Notes: generated from the letters alone by a model not told the origin. Shown: positions 8,459-17,290, counted from the stretch's first letter. The stretch is DNA of 64,000 nt from Sphingomonas hylomeconis (GCF_025370105.1 NZ_JANQBK010000005.1:234022-298021), one strand, 5' to 3'. Made by a program: numbers and translations.

Positions 8459-8474
8459 TTTGACCTGCGTCAAA
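8459..8474. promoter_or_regulatory. Perfect Fnr-type box upstream of hemN
   Basis: TTTGACCTGCGTCAAA is a perfect palindrome with the same half-sites as the box in front of fnr. Its centre is 42 bases upstream of the hemN ATG. For class II activation the transcript would have to start almost at the ATG, so either the leader is very short or the box acts differently. Confidence 0.75.
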
Positions 8475-8508
8475 GGCAGGCGCGGGGCGGTCTGGCAGCG
8501 AGGATGGC

Positions 8509-9852
8509 ATGCAGACGTACATCCCCGAACTCGCCACCCGATCGGTCTCGCGCTACACCAGCTATCCCACCGCCGCCGAATTTCACGACGGGATCGGCGC
8601 GGCGGAGCAGCGCGCGGCGATCGCCGCGATCGATCCGGGCACCCCCGTATCGCTCTATCTCCACATCCCGTTCTGCCATGCGATCTGCTGGTATTGTGGC
8701 TGCAATACCGGCGCGATCGGCCGCGCCGACCGGCTGACCGCCTATCTCGCCACGCTCGAGCAGGAGATCGATGCCGTGGCGGCGGCGATGCGCGGCCGGG
8801 TGATCGCGATCCATCTCGGCGGCGGCAGCCCGAACGCGCTCGCGCCTGAAGATTTCGTGCGATTGGTGGATCGGCTGCGCACGCAGTTCGACTGCGCCGA
8901 TGATCTGGAGATTGCCGCGGAACTCGATCCGCGCACGCTGGACGCCGATTATGCCGCGGCGCTCGCGCGTGCCGGCGTGACGCGCGTCAGCCTCGGCGTG
9001 CAGACCTTTTCGCCGCATATCCAGCATCGCATCAACCGGCTTCAGCCGCTGGCCTTGGTCCAGCGGGTGGTCGGCGAACTGCGTGACGCAGGGATCGCGC
9101 GGATCAATCTCGATCTGATGTACGGCCTCCCCGGCCAGCACAGCGACGACTTGGTCGATACCGTCACCGCCGCGCTGGCGCTCGATCCGGATCGCATCGC
9201 GCTGTTCGGTTATGCACACATGCCAGCCCTGCTGTCGCGCCAGCGCATGATCGATGGCGCGCTGTTGCCCGATGCCGCGGCCCGCTTCGCGCAGAGCCGC
9301 CTCGGCCACGATCTGCTGGTCGCCGCCGGCTATGCCGCGATCGGCTTCGATCATTTCGCCAAGCCCGCAGACAGCCTCGCGATCGCCGCGGCCGAGCGCC
9401 GGCTGCGCCGCAACTTCCAGGGCTTTACCGACGAGATTGCCGACACGATCATCGGCCTCGGCGCCTCGGCGATCAGCCAGTATGACGGGCTGCTGGTACA
9501 GAACGAGAAGCATGTCGGCCGCTATCGCCTGCGCACCGCCAATGGGGGGCTGGCCGGCGCGCGGGGCGTGGCGCGCTCGGCGGACGATCGCCTGCGTGGT
9601 GCGGTGATCGAGCGCCTGCTGTGCGACAATACGGTGGATCTCGGTGCCGTGGCAAAAGCGCACGGCATGCCGGTCGATCGCCTGACCGATGTGTTGCCGC
9701 ACTTGGCGGAATATGCCGCCCGCGGCCTGGTGGCGATCGACGGAAACCGGATCGAGCTGCAGCCCGCCGGTCTGCCCTATGGGCGGCTGATCGCCGCGCA
9801 GTTCGATCGCTATCGCAGCCCCGCCACCACGCGCTTCAGCCTGGCGGTCTGA
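8509..9852 (+). CDS. hemN: Oxygen-independent coproporphyrinogen III oxidase
   Basis: HemN is a radical SAM enzyme that decarboxylates coproporphyrinogen III to protoporphyrinogen IX without oxygen in haem synthesis. At 447 residues it has the RYTSYPTA substrate motif (about 15-22) and the radical SAM cluster C56-x3-C60-x2-C63, with a further C65. It also has GGGSPNAL and the C-terminal HemN domain. AGGA precedes ATG 8509. The Fnr box upstream fits a need for this enzyme at low oxygen, where it would supply haem for cytochrome bd. A strong hairpin follows the stop. Confidence 0.95.
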   Translation: MQTYIPELATRSVSRYTSYPTAAEFHDGIGAAEQRAAIAAIDPGTPVSLYLHIPFCHAICWYCGCNTGAIGRADRLTAYLATLEQEIDAVAAAMRGRVIAIHLGGGSPNALAPEDFVRLVDRLRTQFDCADDLEIAAELDPRTLDADYAAALARAGVTRVSLGVQTFSPHIQHRINRLQPLALVQRVVGELRDAGIARINLDLMYGLPGQHSDDLVDTVTAALALDPDRIALFGYAHMPALLSRQRMIDGALLPDAAARFAQSRLGHDLLVAAGYAAIGFDHFAKPADSLAIAAAERRLRRNFQGFTDEIADTIIGLGASAISQYDGLLVQNEKHVGRYRLRTANGGLAGARGVARSADDRLRGAVIERLLCDNTVDLGAVAKAHGMPVDRLTDVLPHLAEYAARGLVAIDGNRIELQPAGLPYGRLIAAQFDRYRSPATTRFSLAV

Positions 9853-9872
9853 CGGCACGGGCGCGCAGCAGG

Positions 9873-9898
9873 CGTGGCCGCCATTGCCGGCGGCCACG
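9873..9898. terminator. Bidirectional hairpin between hemN and the BON gene
   Basis: CGTGGCCGCC pairs perfectly with GGCGGCCACG across a 6-base loop, between the convergent hemN and BON-domain genes. No T tract is present on either strand. Confidence 0.7.
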
Positions 9899-9907
9899 TT
9901 GCGTCGA

Positions 9908-10558
9908 TCAGGCAATCGCCAGCTTGTCGTCGATCCGCACCACGCCGGGCGCGGCCCAGGCCGCCTGCTCGGCGATCCGGCGTTCGCGCCAATTGTGCAC
10001 CGTCCCGTCGAGCGTCACCGTCCCGCCGTCGGTTGCGACGGTGATCGCGGCCGCATCGAGATCGGCGTTGCGCTTGAACGCGGCGACGATCCGCTCGCGC
10101 ACGTCGCTGGCCGTCGGCGCCTGACGGAACGTGAGCATGTTGTACACGCCGAGCACGCCGTGGATCTTGCCGGCCGCCTTGCGCGCCGCCTCGCTCTGAT
10201 AGTGCCAGTGCACCGTGCCGGTCAGCGTCACCCAGCCCTGCTCCACCTTGACGTCGATCTCGTCCGCCGGGATCGTCACGTCCCAGTCGAAGATGTCGCG
10301 GATGCGCTTGGCGATCTCGGTGTCGGAGGTCTTGGGATCACCGGGATAGCGCACCTTGATTTCCTCGGCCAGCGCATGAACGCCGGCGACCCGGTGCACG
10401 GCCTTTTCCGCGGCGAGCTTCTGCGCATAATTGCTGACCTGACCGGTCAGGGTGACTACCCCGGCGGTCACGGCCACGCCGATATGGGCGTGATCGATGC
10501 TCGGCTCCCATTCGAGCTCGGCCTGCACGTCATGCTGCAACTGGCTGTCGGTTTTCAT
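9908..10558 (-). CDS. Three-BON-domain stress protein
   Basis: BON domains occur in OsmY-like proteins and are thought to bind lipid or help envelope stability under stress. This 216-residue protein has three copies (about 5-70, 78-145, 150-215), each with the V-T-L-x-G core (VVTLTGQV, WVTLTGTV, TVTLDGTV). It has no signal peptide, so it is probably cytoplasmic. GAGGAGACG lies before ATG 10558. Its start overlaps the end of the upstream histidine kinase by 29 bases, so the two are co-transcribed. The neighbouring USP and Hsp20 genes also suggest a general stress role. Confidence 0.87.
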   Translation of the reverse strand: MKTDSQLQHDVQAELEWEPSIDHAHIGVAVTAGVVTLTGQVSNYAQKLAAEKAVHRVAGVHALAEEIKVRYPGDPKTSDTEIAKRIRDIFDWDVTIPADEIDVKVEQGWVTLTGTVHWHYQSEAARKAAGKIHGVLGVYNMLTFRQAPTASDVRERIVAAFKRNADLDAAAITVATDGGTVTLDGTVHNWRERRIAEQAAWAAPGVVRIDDKLAIA

Positions 10559-11267
10559 CGAACGTCTCCTCTGGGTTGGACGGGTGCCGCGACCCCGCGG
10601 CGGGGCTCGGGACGGTCATGGCGAGGACCATCGGCAAGTTCATCACGATCATCGTGCCGCGGCCGGGCCGCGTGCGGATCAGCAGGCGGCCGTGCGCGGC
10701 GCGGACGAAGCGCTGCACGATGCCGAGCCCCGATCCCCGCCCCGCCTGCGGGTGATGTTCGCACAGCGCCGCCGTGAGGGCGGCCGCGGTCATCCCCGCG
10801 CCGGTATCGGCCACGATCAGCCACAGCCGGCTGCCGACGCGTCGGACGCGAACCACGACGCGGCCGGCGGGGCCGGCTGCGGACCGCGCATTGGTGGCCA
10901 GTTCGAGCAGCGCGGATTCGAGCTCGAGCGGATCGACCTGCACCGGCAGCTGCGGCGGCCCGGGGGCGGTCGAGACGCGCGGCGCGCCATCGGCGATGGT
11001 GCCGAGCAGCGGCGCCAGCGCGGTCAGCACGGGGGCGAGATCCACGGTGCGCGCCGGGCCGCGGCGCGGCTCCTCGAGCAGCCGGCTGGTCAGCGCGCCT
11101 CCCTTGCTCGCCGCCGTCTCGATCGCGGCGATCAGGCTGGCACGCCGATCGCTGCCCGTCTCGAGCAGATGCGCGGCCGACGCGACGATGCCGAACAGGT
11201 TGCGCAGATCGTGGATCGTGTCGCGCTGGCTGTGCGGCCCGGCCGGTGATGACATACGATGCGGCAT
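10530..11267 (-). CDS. Minimal cytoplasmic histidine kinase without sensor domain
   Basis: The 245-residue protein has a phosphoacceptor helix (IHDLRNLFGIV, H19) at the very start. A GHKL ATPase follows: N box ELATNARSA, G1 VADTGAGM, G2 GSGLGIVQRF, then GRGTMIV. No PAS, GAF or membrane segment is present, so the input must come from a partner protein. ATG 11267 with GGAGG 8 bases upstream is clearly better than the long open frame reaching 11936. A single-domain response regulator lies at 12.0 kb on the other strand and is the obvious candidate partner. The last 29 bases overlap the BON gene. Confidence 0.8.
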   Translation of the reverse strand: MPHRMSSPAGPHSQRDTIHDLRNLFGIVASAAHLLETGSDRRASLIAAIETAASKGGALTSRLLEEPRRGPARTVDLAPVLTALAPLLGTIADGAPRVSTAPGPPQLPVQVDPLELESALLELATNARSAAGPAGRVVVRVRRVGSRLWLIVADTGAGMTAAALTAALCEHHPQAGRGSGLGIVQRFVRAAHGRLLIRTRPGRGTMIVMNLPMVLAMTVPSPAAGSRHPSNPEETFDENRQPVAA

Positions 11268-11320
11268 CGGGCGTTCCTCCGTCGATCCGCGGTGTCGTGC
11301 TTCTGTAGGCCAAGACATAT

Positions 11321-11334
11321 CCGGAATGTTACGG
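11321..11334. promoter_or_regulatory. CCGTA-type element upstream of the minimal kinase
   Basis: The minus strand reads CCGTAACATTCCGG. This resembles CCGTAACACTACCG at 12409 in front of the USP gene and CCGTAAGATCCG at 23693. It is 54 bases upstream of the kinase ATG and is a candidate operator. Confidence 0.35.
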
Positions 11335-11373
11335 GGTCGCGCGCCGCCGCCGCCCCCCGTCGTGCCGCCCCTT

Positions 11374-11385
11374 CCGTATCCGTAT
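11374..11385. promoter_or_regulatory. Direct CCGTAT repeat upstream of the channel gene
   Basis: CCGTATCCGTAT is a 6-base direct repeat about 95 bases before the channel ATG, in the same 207-base divergent region as the 11321 element. It belongs to the recurring CCGTA set of this island. Function not shown. Confidence 0.35.
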
Positions 11386-11474
11386 TTGTCCCGATGCAGC
11401 CGGCGCCGCCAGCAGGGTAACGGCGGGGGTCCTGGGCCGCCGTCCGGCCAGGCTACTCTCATGCGGGCTTGATC

Positions 11475-11921
11475 ATGACGCTGCTGCTCGAACTGACGGT
11501 CGCCTCGGTGATGGTGGGGTTCACCGTCGCCGTGCATCTGCTCGGCATCGCGTTGCTGCTGGCGCTGCTGCGGCGGCATCGCGCCAATGCCGGGTCGCAG
11601 CGCAGTGCCTGGCATGACAGCGGGGGAATCGTCGCGGCCGCCGGCGGCCTGTTCGTCCTGCATGCGATCGAGATCTGGGCCTATGCCGCGCTGTATGCGT
11701 GGATCGGCGCGGTGCCGGATTTCGAGACCGCGCTGTATTTCTCCACCGCCACCTATACGACGGTCGGCTATGGCGACGTCGTGCTCGCCCGGCCGTGGCG
11801 GATCGTCGGCGCGATCGAGGGCGCCAACGGCGTCATCCTGCTCGGCTGGTCGACCGCCTTCTTCGTCGCCGTGGTCAGCCGGATCCGCTTCATCGAAAGC
11901 GAGATCGGCACGACGCGCTGA
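11475..11921 (+). CDS. Two-pore-helix type potassium channel-like protein
   Basis: This 148-residue inner-membrane protein has three hydrophobic segments and a pore loop with the K+ selectivity filter TTVGYGDV (about residue 98). It fits the Ion_trans_2 family. It has no cytoplasmic RCK domain, so gating is unclear. ATG 11475 is preferred over a TTG at 11469; neither has a good ribosome site. It diverges from the kinase-BON operon and precedes the response regulator by about 100 bases. A role in membrane potential or potassium release under stress is a guess from context. Confidence 0.78.
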   Translation: MTLLLELTVASVMVGFTVAVHLLGIALLLALLRRHRANAGSQRSAWHDSGGIVAAAGGLFVLHAIEIWAYAALYAWIGAVPDFETALYFSTATYTTVGYGDVVLARPWRIVGAIEGANGVILLGWSTAFFVAVVSRIRFIESEIGTTR

Positions 11922-12018
11922 CCCCGCGGCCGCCATGCGCTGCCGCTCCCCGGACTTTTACGTAGCGACCGGCGTCGCGCCCACGCCCACAACACGATCT
12001 TTTGATGCTCAGGTGATC

Positions 12019-12414
12019 ATGCCCCAGACTGCCGCCGTCGACCCCGCGCGTCGCCCCCGTTTGTTACTGATCGACGACGACCAGGCGGTGCGCCGCTCGC
12101 TGCAGCTGTTGCTGCACGGCCGCGGTTTCGAGGTATGCGCGTTCGGGTCCGCCGTCCGCGCGCTCGGCAATGAGTTCGCCCGGCGCAGCGAATTCCTGGT
12201 CACCGATTATCTCCTGCCGGACGGCAACGGCATCGCGCTGATCGACACGCTCAGGCGGCAGGGATGGCGCGGTCGCGCCGTGCTGATCACCGCCTTTCCG
12301 TCGCCCGGCCTGGCCGAGCGCGCCGCCGCCAGCGGCTTTGCCGCGATGCTCGAAAAGCCGCTGCATCACCATACGCTGATCGCCGCGATCGGCGCGCCGG
12401 GGGCGACTCCGTAA
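12019..12414 (+). CDS. Single-domain response regulator (REC only)
   Basis: This 131-residue receiver domain has no output domain. The acidic pair D19/D20 (LLLIDDDQ), phosphoacceptor D63 (VTDYLLPDGNG), a T/A switch (LITAFP) and K in LEKPL are all present. A GTGATC context precedes ATG 12019; the longer in-frame opening back to 11587 overlaps the channel gene and is rejected. Without DNA-binding output it must act by protein contact or phosphotransfer. The divergent minimal kinase is the likely partner. Its stop TAA overlaps a CCGTAA element of the following USP gene. Confidence 0.82.
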   Translation: MPQTAAVDPARRPRLLLIDDDQAVRRSLQLLLHGRGFEVCAFGSAVRALGNEFARRSEFLVTDYLLPDGNGIALIDTLRRQGWRGRAVLITAFPSPGLAERAAASGFAAMLEKPLHHHTLIAAIGAPGATP

Positions 12415-12425
12415 CACTACCGATG
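12409..12425. promoter_or_regulatory. CCGTA element in front of the USP gene
   Basis: CCGTAACACTACCGATG lies 55 bases upstream of the USP start and resembles CCGTATACAACCGTATG at 17092. It is a candidate FixJ or response-regulator site, by repetition only. Confidence 0.35.
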
Positions 12426-12479
12426 TCGAGCGCTACGCGCACGGCATAGGCAGGGCGGCACGCTCGATGGGAGAGGGTC

Positions 12480-13286
12480 ATGAAGAACATTCTGTTGCTG
12501 GCGCACGACGATTCCGGGCAGGAAGCGCGGTTCCAGGCCGCCATGGACATCGGCCGCGCCGTGCGCGGCCACATCACCTGCCTCGATGTCACGATCCTGC
12601 CGGCCTTTGTCGGCGGCGACTTCGCCGGCGGCTTCGGGACCGGCGCGCTGCTGTCCGACGCGGTGGACCGCGAGGACGACAATCGCCAGCGGCTGCAGCA
12701 ACGGCTGCAGCATGAAGACGTGCCGTGGAACTGGATCGATGCGACCGGCGATCTCGCGCCGTGCCTGATCGACGCCGCCGGCCTGGCCGATCTGATCGTG
12801 GTCAATCGCCAGCTGGACGATTTCCCGGTGCCCGATATGCGCACCGCCGCCGGCGAGCTGATCGTCAGGGCGCGCCGGCCGATCCTGGCCGTGCCGCCCG
12901 CGCTCAAGCGGTTCGATCTGGCGCGCGCCTTGGTCGCCTGGGACGGCTCGGCCTGCGCCGCCGCCGCGCTGCGCGCCGCCGTGCCGTTGCTGCTGCTGGC
13001 GCAGAGCGTGTCGATCCTCGAAGTGGAGGATGATTCGGTCCGCGCGCCCGCGGAGGATGCCGCCGCCTATCTGTCGCGCGAGGGCATCACCGCCACGATC
13101 ATGCGCGTGCCGCTCGGCGACGACGAAACCACCGCCGATGTCGTCGTGCGCCATGCCGTGCAGGGGCATGCCGGCTATATCGTGATGGGCGGCTTCGGGC
13201 ATCTGCGCTTCGTCGAGGCGCTGCTCGGCGGCACCACGCGCACGCTGCTCAAGAGCAGCCCGCTGCCCCTGTTCCTCGCCCACTGA
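12480..13286 (+). CDS. Tandem universal stress protein (two UspA domains)
   Basis: This is a cytoplasmic stress protein of 268 residues made of two UspA folds (about 1-140 and 142-268). The second keeps the ATP-binding pattern [20 protein letters not shown], while the first has a degenerate nucleotide site. GAGAGGG lies before ATG 12480. The alcohol dehydrogenase follows 22 bases later, so the two form an operon. Such proteins are often induced by low oxygen in other bacteria, which fits the CCGTA element upstream and the nearby fixLJ. Confidence 0.9.
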   Translation: MKNILLLAHDDSGQEARFQAAMDIGRAVRGHITCLDVTILPAFVGGDFAGGFGTGALLSDAVDREDDNRQRLQQRLQHEDVPWNWIDATGDLAPCLIDAAGLADLIVVNRQLDDFPVPDMRTAAGELIVRARRPILAVPPALKRFDLARALVAWDGSACAAAALRAAVPLLLLAQSVSILEVEDDSVRAPAEDAAAYLSREGITATIMRVPLGDDETTADVVVRHAVQGHAGYIVMGGFGHLRFVEALLGGTTRTLLKSSPLPLFLAH

Positions 13287-13308
13287 TCGGCGCGAAAAGG
13301 ATGTCCGC

Positions 13309-14331
13309 ATGGCCATGATGCGCGCCGCCGTCGTCCGCAGCTTCGGCGGGCCGTTGATCATCGAGGAACGCCCGATCCCGACGCCCGGCCCGGGCGAGGT
13401 GCTGGTCCGGGTGGTGGCGAGCGGGGTATGCCACACCGATCTGCACGCGATGCAGGGCGATTGGCCGGTAAAGCCCCGCCTGCCCTTCATTCCCGGCCAT
13501 GAGGCGGTCGGCGTGGTCGCCGCGCTGGGTGCCGGCGTCACCATGCTCAAGGAAGGCGATCCGGTCGGCGTGCCATGGCTGCACGACGCCTGCGGGCATT
13601 GCGAACATTGCGGCTCGGGCTGGGAGACGCTGTGCGAGGCGCAGCGCAATACCGGCTATAGCGTCGATGGCGGCTATGCCGATTATGTCGTCGCCCCGGC
13701 GGCGTTCGTCGGGCGCCTGCCGGACAATCCCGATTTCGTCGCGATGGCGCCGATCCTGTGCGCCGGCGTCACCACCTATAAGGGCCTCAAGGAAACCGAG
13801 GCGCGGCCCGGGCAATGGGTCGTCATCTCGGGCGTCGGCGGCCTCGGCCATGTCGCGGTCCAATATGCCAAGGCGATGGGGCTGCATGTCGCCGCGATCG
13901 ACGTGTCCGACACGCGCCTCGCGCTCGCCCGCACGCTGGGCGCCGATCTGACGGTCAATGCCGGGGACGAGGATGCGGTCGCCACGGTGCGCCGCGCGAC
14001 CGGCGGCGGCGCGCACGGCGTGCTCGTCACGGCGCCGTCATTGCCCGCCTTCCGCCAGGCGATCGACATGGCACGGCGCCGCGGCACCGTCAGTCTGGTC
14101 GGGTTGCCGCCCGGCACCTTCCCCACCCCGATCTTCGATGTCGTTCTGAAACGCATCACGCTGCGCGGATCGATCGTCGGCACACGCAACGATCTGGCCG
14201 AGGCGATCGCCTTCGCCGCCGAAGGCAAGGTGCACACGCGCACCACCACCGAGCCGCTCGAGAACATCAATCTGGTGCTCGATCGGCTGGCCCGCGGCGA
14301 GGTCGATGGGCGCGTCGTACTGAAAATGTGA
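13309..14331 (+). CDS. adhA: Zinc-dependent alcohol dehydrogenase (AdhA/AdhP type)
   Basis: This is a medium-chain dehydrogenase that interconverts alcohols and aldehydes with NAD(H). The 340 residues include the catalytic zinc ligands ([14 protein letters not shown]), the structural zinc cluster [15 protein letters not shown] and the Rossmann motif GVGGLG near residue 180. AAAAGGATG precedes ATG 13309; ATGs at 13315 and 13318 are alternatives. It is the second gene after the USP. Ethanol-type fermentation or aldehyde removal at low oxygen is the likely role. A short hairpin follows. Confidence 0.93.
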   Translation: MAMMRAAVVRSFGGPLIIEERPIPTPGPGEVLVRVVASGVCHTDLHAMQGDWPVKPRLPFIPGHEAVGVVAALGAGVTMLKEGDPVGVPWLHDACGHCEHCGSGWETLCEAQRNTGYSVDGGYADYVVAPAAFVGRLPDNPDFVAMAPILCAGVTTYKGLKETEARPGQWVVISGVGGLGHVAVQYAKAMGLHVAAIDVSDTRLALARTLGADLTVNAGDEDAVATVRRATGGGAHGVLVTAPSLPAFRQAIDMARRRGTVSLVGLPPGTFPTPIFDVVLKRITLRGSIVGTRNDLAEAIAFAAEGKVHTRTTTEPLENINLVLDRLARGEVDGRVVLKM

Positions 14332-14336
14332 ACCAT

Positions 14337-14357
14337 GCGGCGGGCAGCGCCCGCCGC
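14337..14357. terminator. Hairpin between adhA and the acyl-CoA synthetase
   Basis: GCGGCGGGC pairs with GCCCGCCGC over a 3-base loop between two convergent genes. No T tract. Confidence 0.6.
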
Positions 14358-14366
14358 GCCCGCCCG

Positions 14367-17021
14367 TCACGCCGCGCTGATCGCGCGTCGCACCGTCAGC
14401 TCCTGATAATCGTCGCCCGGTACCACCTCGAAGCCGGCCTCGCGCTCCAGCGCGAGCGCGGCATGGTTGTCGCTGCTCTCGATCGATTCGACCGATGCGA
14501 TCCCCTCGGCGGCGGCATAGCGCAACACGTGCTGCAACAGGCTCCAGCTCACGCCCTGCTTCTTGCAATCGGCACGCACCGATATCGCCAGCTCGCTGCG
14601 CGCGCGATCCGGATCGCTGGCCAGCATCGCCGAGGCGATCACCGCCCCGTCCGGCGCGAGGGCCAGGAAATGCATGGTGCGCCGGTAATCGATCTGCGTC
14701 ATCGCGATCAGCCGGTCGCGCCCGACCTCGTTCAGCCCGGTGAGGAACCGGAACCGCAGATCCTCCGGCGAAACGCGCCGGAAGAAGTCGGCCAGCAATG
14801 CCTCGTCGTCGGGCCGTACCGGGCGGACGTGCATCGCCACGCCGCTGCGGGTCACCAGATCCGCGACCCACGCCGCAGGATATGGCCGGATCACCAGCCG
14901 CGACGCCGCCGGCTCGGCGCTGATCCGCACGCGCGCGTCCAGCGCGATCGCGCCCGTCGCGTCGACCAGCAACGGATTGATATCGAGTTCGAGGATATCG
15001 GGCAGATCGACCGCGATCGCCGATACCGCGTTCAGCGCGGCAATGACGGCCGTCAGATCGGCGGCGGGAACGTCGCGATAGCCGTCCAGCAGCCGGGCGA
15101 TCCGCGTCGCGGCGATCATTTCGCGTGCCAGCGTCTCATCCAGCGGCGGCAGCCCCAGGGCCCGGTCGTGCAGGATCTCGACCGCCTTGCCGCCGGCGCC
15201 GATGGCCAGGATCGGCCCGAACGTGGCATCGTCGGCAATGCCGATGAGCAGCTCGTGCTTGTCGCGGCGATCGACCATCGCCGAGATTTCGAACCCGCTG
15301 ATCGTCGCCGCGGGATGGTCGCGTCCGATCCGCACCGCCATGCGCGCCGCCGCGGTTGCCGCTTCTTGGGGCGAAGCGATGTCCAGTGCGACGCCGCCGA
15401 CGTCCGATTTGTGGGTCAGCTGCGGCGAGACGAGCTTCACCGCATAAGGCGGCGCCAGTCCGTCGCAGGCGCGCGCCACGCGATCGGCGTTTGGCGCAAA
15501 GCGCGCCGGCACGGTGCGGATGCCATAGGCCTGCAGCAGCGCCTTGGCCTCGACCGCGCTCAGCACGGTGCGCCCGTCGCTGCGCGCACCGGCGATGATG
15601 GCGCGGGCGCCGTCGCGATCGGCCGGCGCGATGGTCGTCCCCTCGGGCACGCGCAGCAGCGCCTGCCGCGCCGCCGTGGCGCGCCGCAGATGGCGGAACG
15701 CGCCCAGTGCGTCGTCGAGCGAGTCGAACAGCGGTATGCCGGCCGCGGTGAACAGGTCGCGCACGCTGGCAGCATTCTGGCCGCCCATCCAGCACGCGAT
15801 CACCGGCTTGCCGTTCGGGCGCTGCGGCGGCAGCCCGGCGAGCACCGCGGTGGCGATCTCCACGCCGGTCGCCACCGCGGTCGGGCAATGCACCACCAGC
15901 AAGGCATCCGTCCCCGGATCGTCGAGCGCGGCGCGCGTCGCCACCGCGAACCGGTCGGGGCGCGCATCCCCCACCACGTCGATCGGGTTAGCGCGTGACC
16001 AGCCCTGGGGAAGATCCCGGTCCAGCGCGGTGATCGTGGCCTCGGACAGGCGGGCGAGCGATCCGCCCGCGGCCGGCAGGGCATCCGTCGCCAGCACCCC
16101 GGCCCCGCCGCCGTTCGTCACGATCGCCAGGCGGTCGCCGCAGGTCGGGCGATACCGGCACAGAATCTGCGCGGCATCGAACAGCCCCTCCAGCGTCTCG
16201 ACCAGGATGATCCCGGCGCGCTCGAACGCTGCAGCATAGACGTCGTAGGCGCCCGCCAGCGCGCCGGTATGCGACATTGCCGCCTTGCCGGCGGCGGCCG
16301 ATCGGCCCGCCTTGATCGCGATCACCGGCTTGATGCGCGATGCGGCGCGCGCCGCCGACAGGAATTTCGCCGGATCGGTCACGCCCTCAACATAGAGCAG
16401 GATCGCCTCCGTCTTGGGATCGGCGGCATAGACGTCGATCAGGTCACCCAGATCGACATCGACCATGTCGCCGACCGAGACCACGCCCGAAAAACCGACA
16501 TTCTTGTCCGCCGCCCAGTCGAGCATCGCGGTGACCAGCGCGCCGCTTTGCGACAGGAAGGCGAGCGTGCCGGGCGTCGCGCGGCGCGGCGCGAACGACG
16601 CGTTGAGCCGCGCATGCGGCATCAGCATGCCGAGGCAATTCGGCCCGACGATGCGCAGCAGGTGCGGCTTGGCCGCATCGAGCATCGCCTGCCGCGCCGC
16701 CTCGTCCTGCAGCGCGGCGGATATGACCACCGCCGCCTTCACGCCGCGCGCGCCGAGTTCGGCGATGATGCCGGGCACCGTCGCCGCCGGGGTCACCACC
16801 ACCGCCAGGTCGACCGTCTCGGGCAGGCCGGCGATATCGCTGCACCACGCCACCCCGTCGCAGTCCACCCGCTTCGGATTGACCGCGACGATCGGCCCGG
16901 CAAACCCGCCCGCAACGATATTGTCGAGCACTAGCGTCCCCAGCGCGCCGGCGCGGCGCGATCCGCCGATCACGGCGATGGCGCGCGGGTGCAGCAGGGT
17001 TCCGAGGTTGCGGATCGTCAT
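14367..17021 (-). CDS. ADP-forming acyl-CoA synthetase fused to GNAT acetyltransferase (Pat/PatZ type)
   Basis: The 884-residue protein has the order CoA-binding domain (GGSRRAGALG, about 20-30), two succinyl-CoA-ligase-like domains, an ATP-grasp domain (about 490-700), and a C-terminal GNAT domain (about 725-870). This matches the protein acetyltransferases Pat and PatZ in length and order. AMSHTGALAG (about residue 260) holds a histidine where ADP-forming acetyl-CoA synthetases carry their phospho-histidine. My recollection is that true Pat enzymes lack it. The enzyme could therefore make ATP from acetyl-CoA, acetylate proteins, or both. ATG 17021 is chosen at the start of MTIRNLGTLLHP; the longer frame to 17351 overlaps the divergent genes. 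Confidence 0.85.
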   Translation of the reverse strand: MTIRNLGTLLHPRAIAVIGGSRRAGALGTLVLDNIVAGGFAGPIVAVNPKRVDCDGVAWCSDIAGLPETVDLAVVVTPAATVPGIIAELGARGVKAAVVISAALQDEAARQAMLDAAKPHLLRIVGPNCLGMLMPHARLNASFAPRRATPGTLAFLSQSGALVTAMLDWAADKNVGFSGVVSVGDMVDVDLGDLIDVYAADPKTEAILLYVEGVTDPAKFLSAARAASRIKPVIAIKAGRSAAAGKAAMSHTGALAGAYDVYAAAFERAGIILVETLEGLFDAAQILCRYRPTCGDRLAIVTNGGGAGVLATDALPAAGGSLARLSEATITALDRDLPQGWSRANPIDVVGDARPDRFAVATRAALDDPGTDALLVVHCPTAVATGVEIATAVLAGLPPQRPNGKPVIACWMGGQNAASVRDLFTAAGIPLFDSLDDALGAFRHLRRATAARQALLRVPEGTTIAPADRDGARAIIAGARSDGRTVLSAVEAKALLQAYGIRTVPARFAPNADRVARACDGLAPPYAVKLVSPQLTHKSDVGGVALDIASPQEAATAAARMAVRIGRDHPAATISGFEISAMVDRRDKHELLIGIADDATFGPILAIGAGGKAVEILHDRALGLPPLDETLAREMIAATRIARLLDGYRDVPAADLTAVIAALNAVSAIAVDLPDILELDINPLLVDATGAIALDARVRISAEPAASRLVIRPYPAAWVADLVTRSGVAMHVRPVRPDDEALLADFFRRVSPEDLRFRFLTGLNEVGRDRLIAMTQIDYRRTMHFLALAPDGAVIASAMLASDPDRARSELAISVRADCKKQGVSWSLLQHVLRYAAAEGIASVESIESSDNHAALALEREAGFEVVPGDDYQELTVRRAISAA

Positions 17022-17091
17022 GGCCTGTCTCCGGGCGCGGCGCGGTTCGCGCCGGCAGCGCCATGTCGCGCCGATGGGGCGCGCGTTCCAT

Positions 17092-17108
17092 CCGTATACA
17101 ACCGTATG
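17092..17108. promoter_or_regulatory. Paired CCGTAT element in the divergent promoter
   Basis: CCGTATACAACCGTATG has two CCGTAT copies 10 bases apart, about one helical turn. It lies between the synthetase gene (leftward) and the small membrane protein operon (rightward). It is the clearest member of the recurring set. Confidence 0.4.
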
Positions 17109-17145
17109 TCGGCGCGCGCCGCCCCGCCGCATCCTTGTTGCCGCA

Positions 17146-17153
17146 CCGTACGG
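17146..17153. promoter_or_regulatory. CCGTACGG palindrome just before the 42-aa gene
   Basis: CCGTACGG runs directly into the ribosome site (GGAGG) of the small gene starting at 17162. Binding here would block translation or transcription initiation. It may also be chance. Confidence 0.25.
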
Positions 17154-17161
17154 AGGCCGAC

Positions 17162-17290
17162 ATGGCAGACAAATTGACGATATTCTCGCACCAGATGGCC
17201 GCGCTGGCGCATCGCCAGCCGCGCGTCGCGCTGGGCGGCTCGGTGCTCGGCTGCATCGTCGCGCTTGAGCTGATCGCGGTGCTGCTGTGA
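17162..17290 (+). CDS. Small membrane protein, 42 aa, unknown function
   Basis: I do not recognise the family. ATG 17162 has GGAGG 7 bases upstream. The 42 residues have a polar N-terminus (MADKLTIFSHQMAALAHRQP) and a C-terminal membrane helix (VLGCIVALELIAVLL). The stop overlaps the GTG of the next gene as GTGA. It therefore heads a three-gene coupled operon with a flavin reductase and an L,D-transpeptidase. A role as membrane anchor or partner of the reductase is possible but unproven. Confidence 0.65.
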   Translation: MADKLTIFSHQMAALAHRQPRVALGGSVLGCIVALELIAVLL

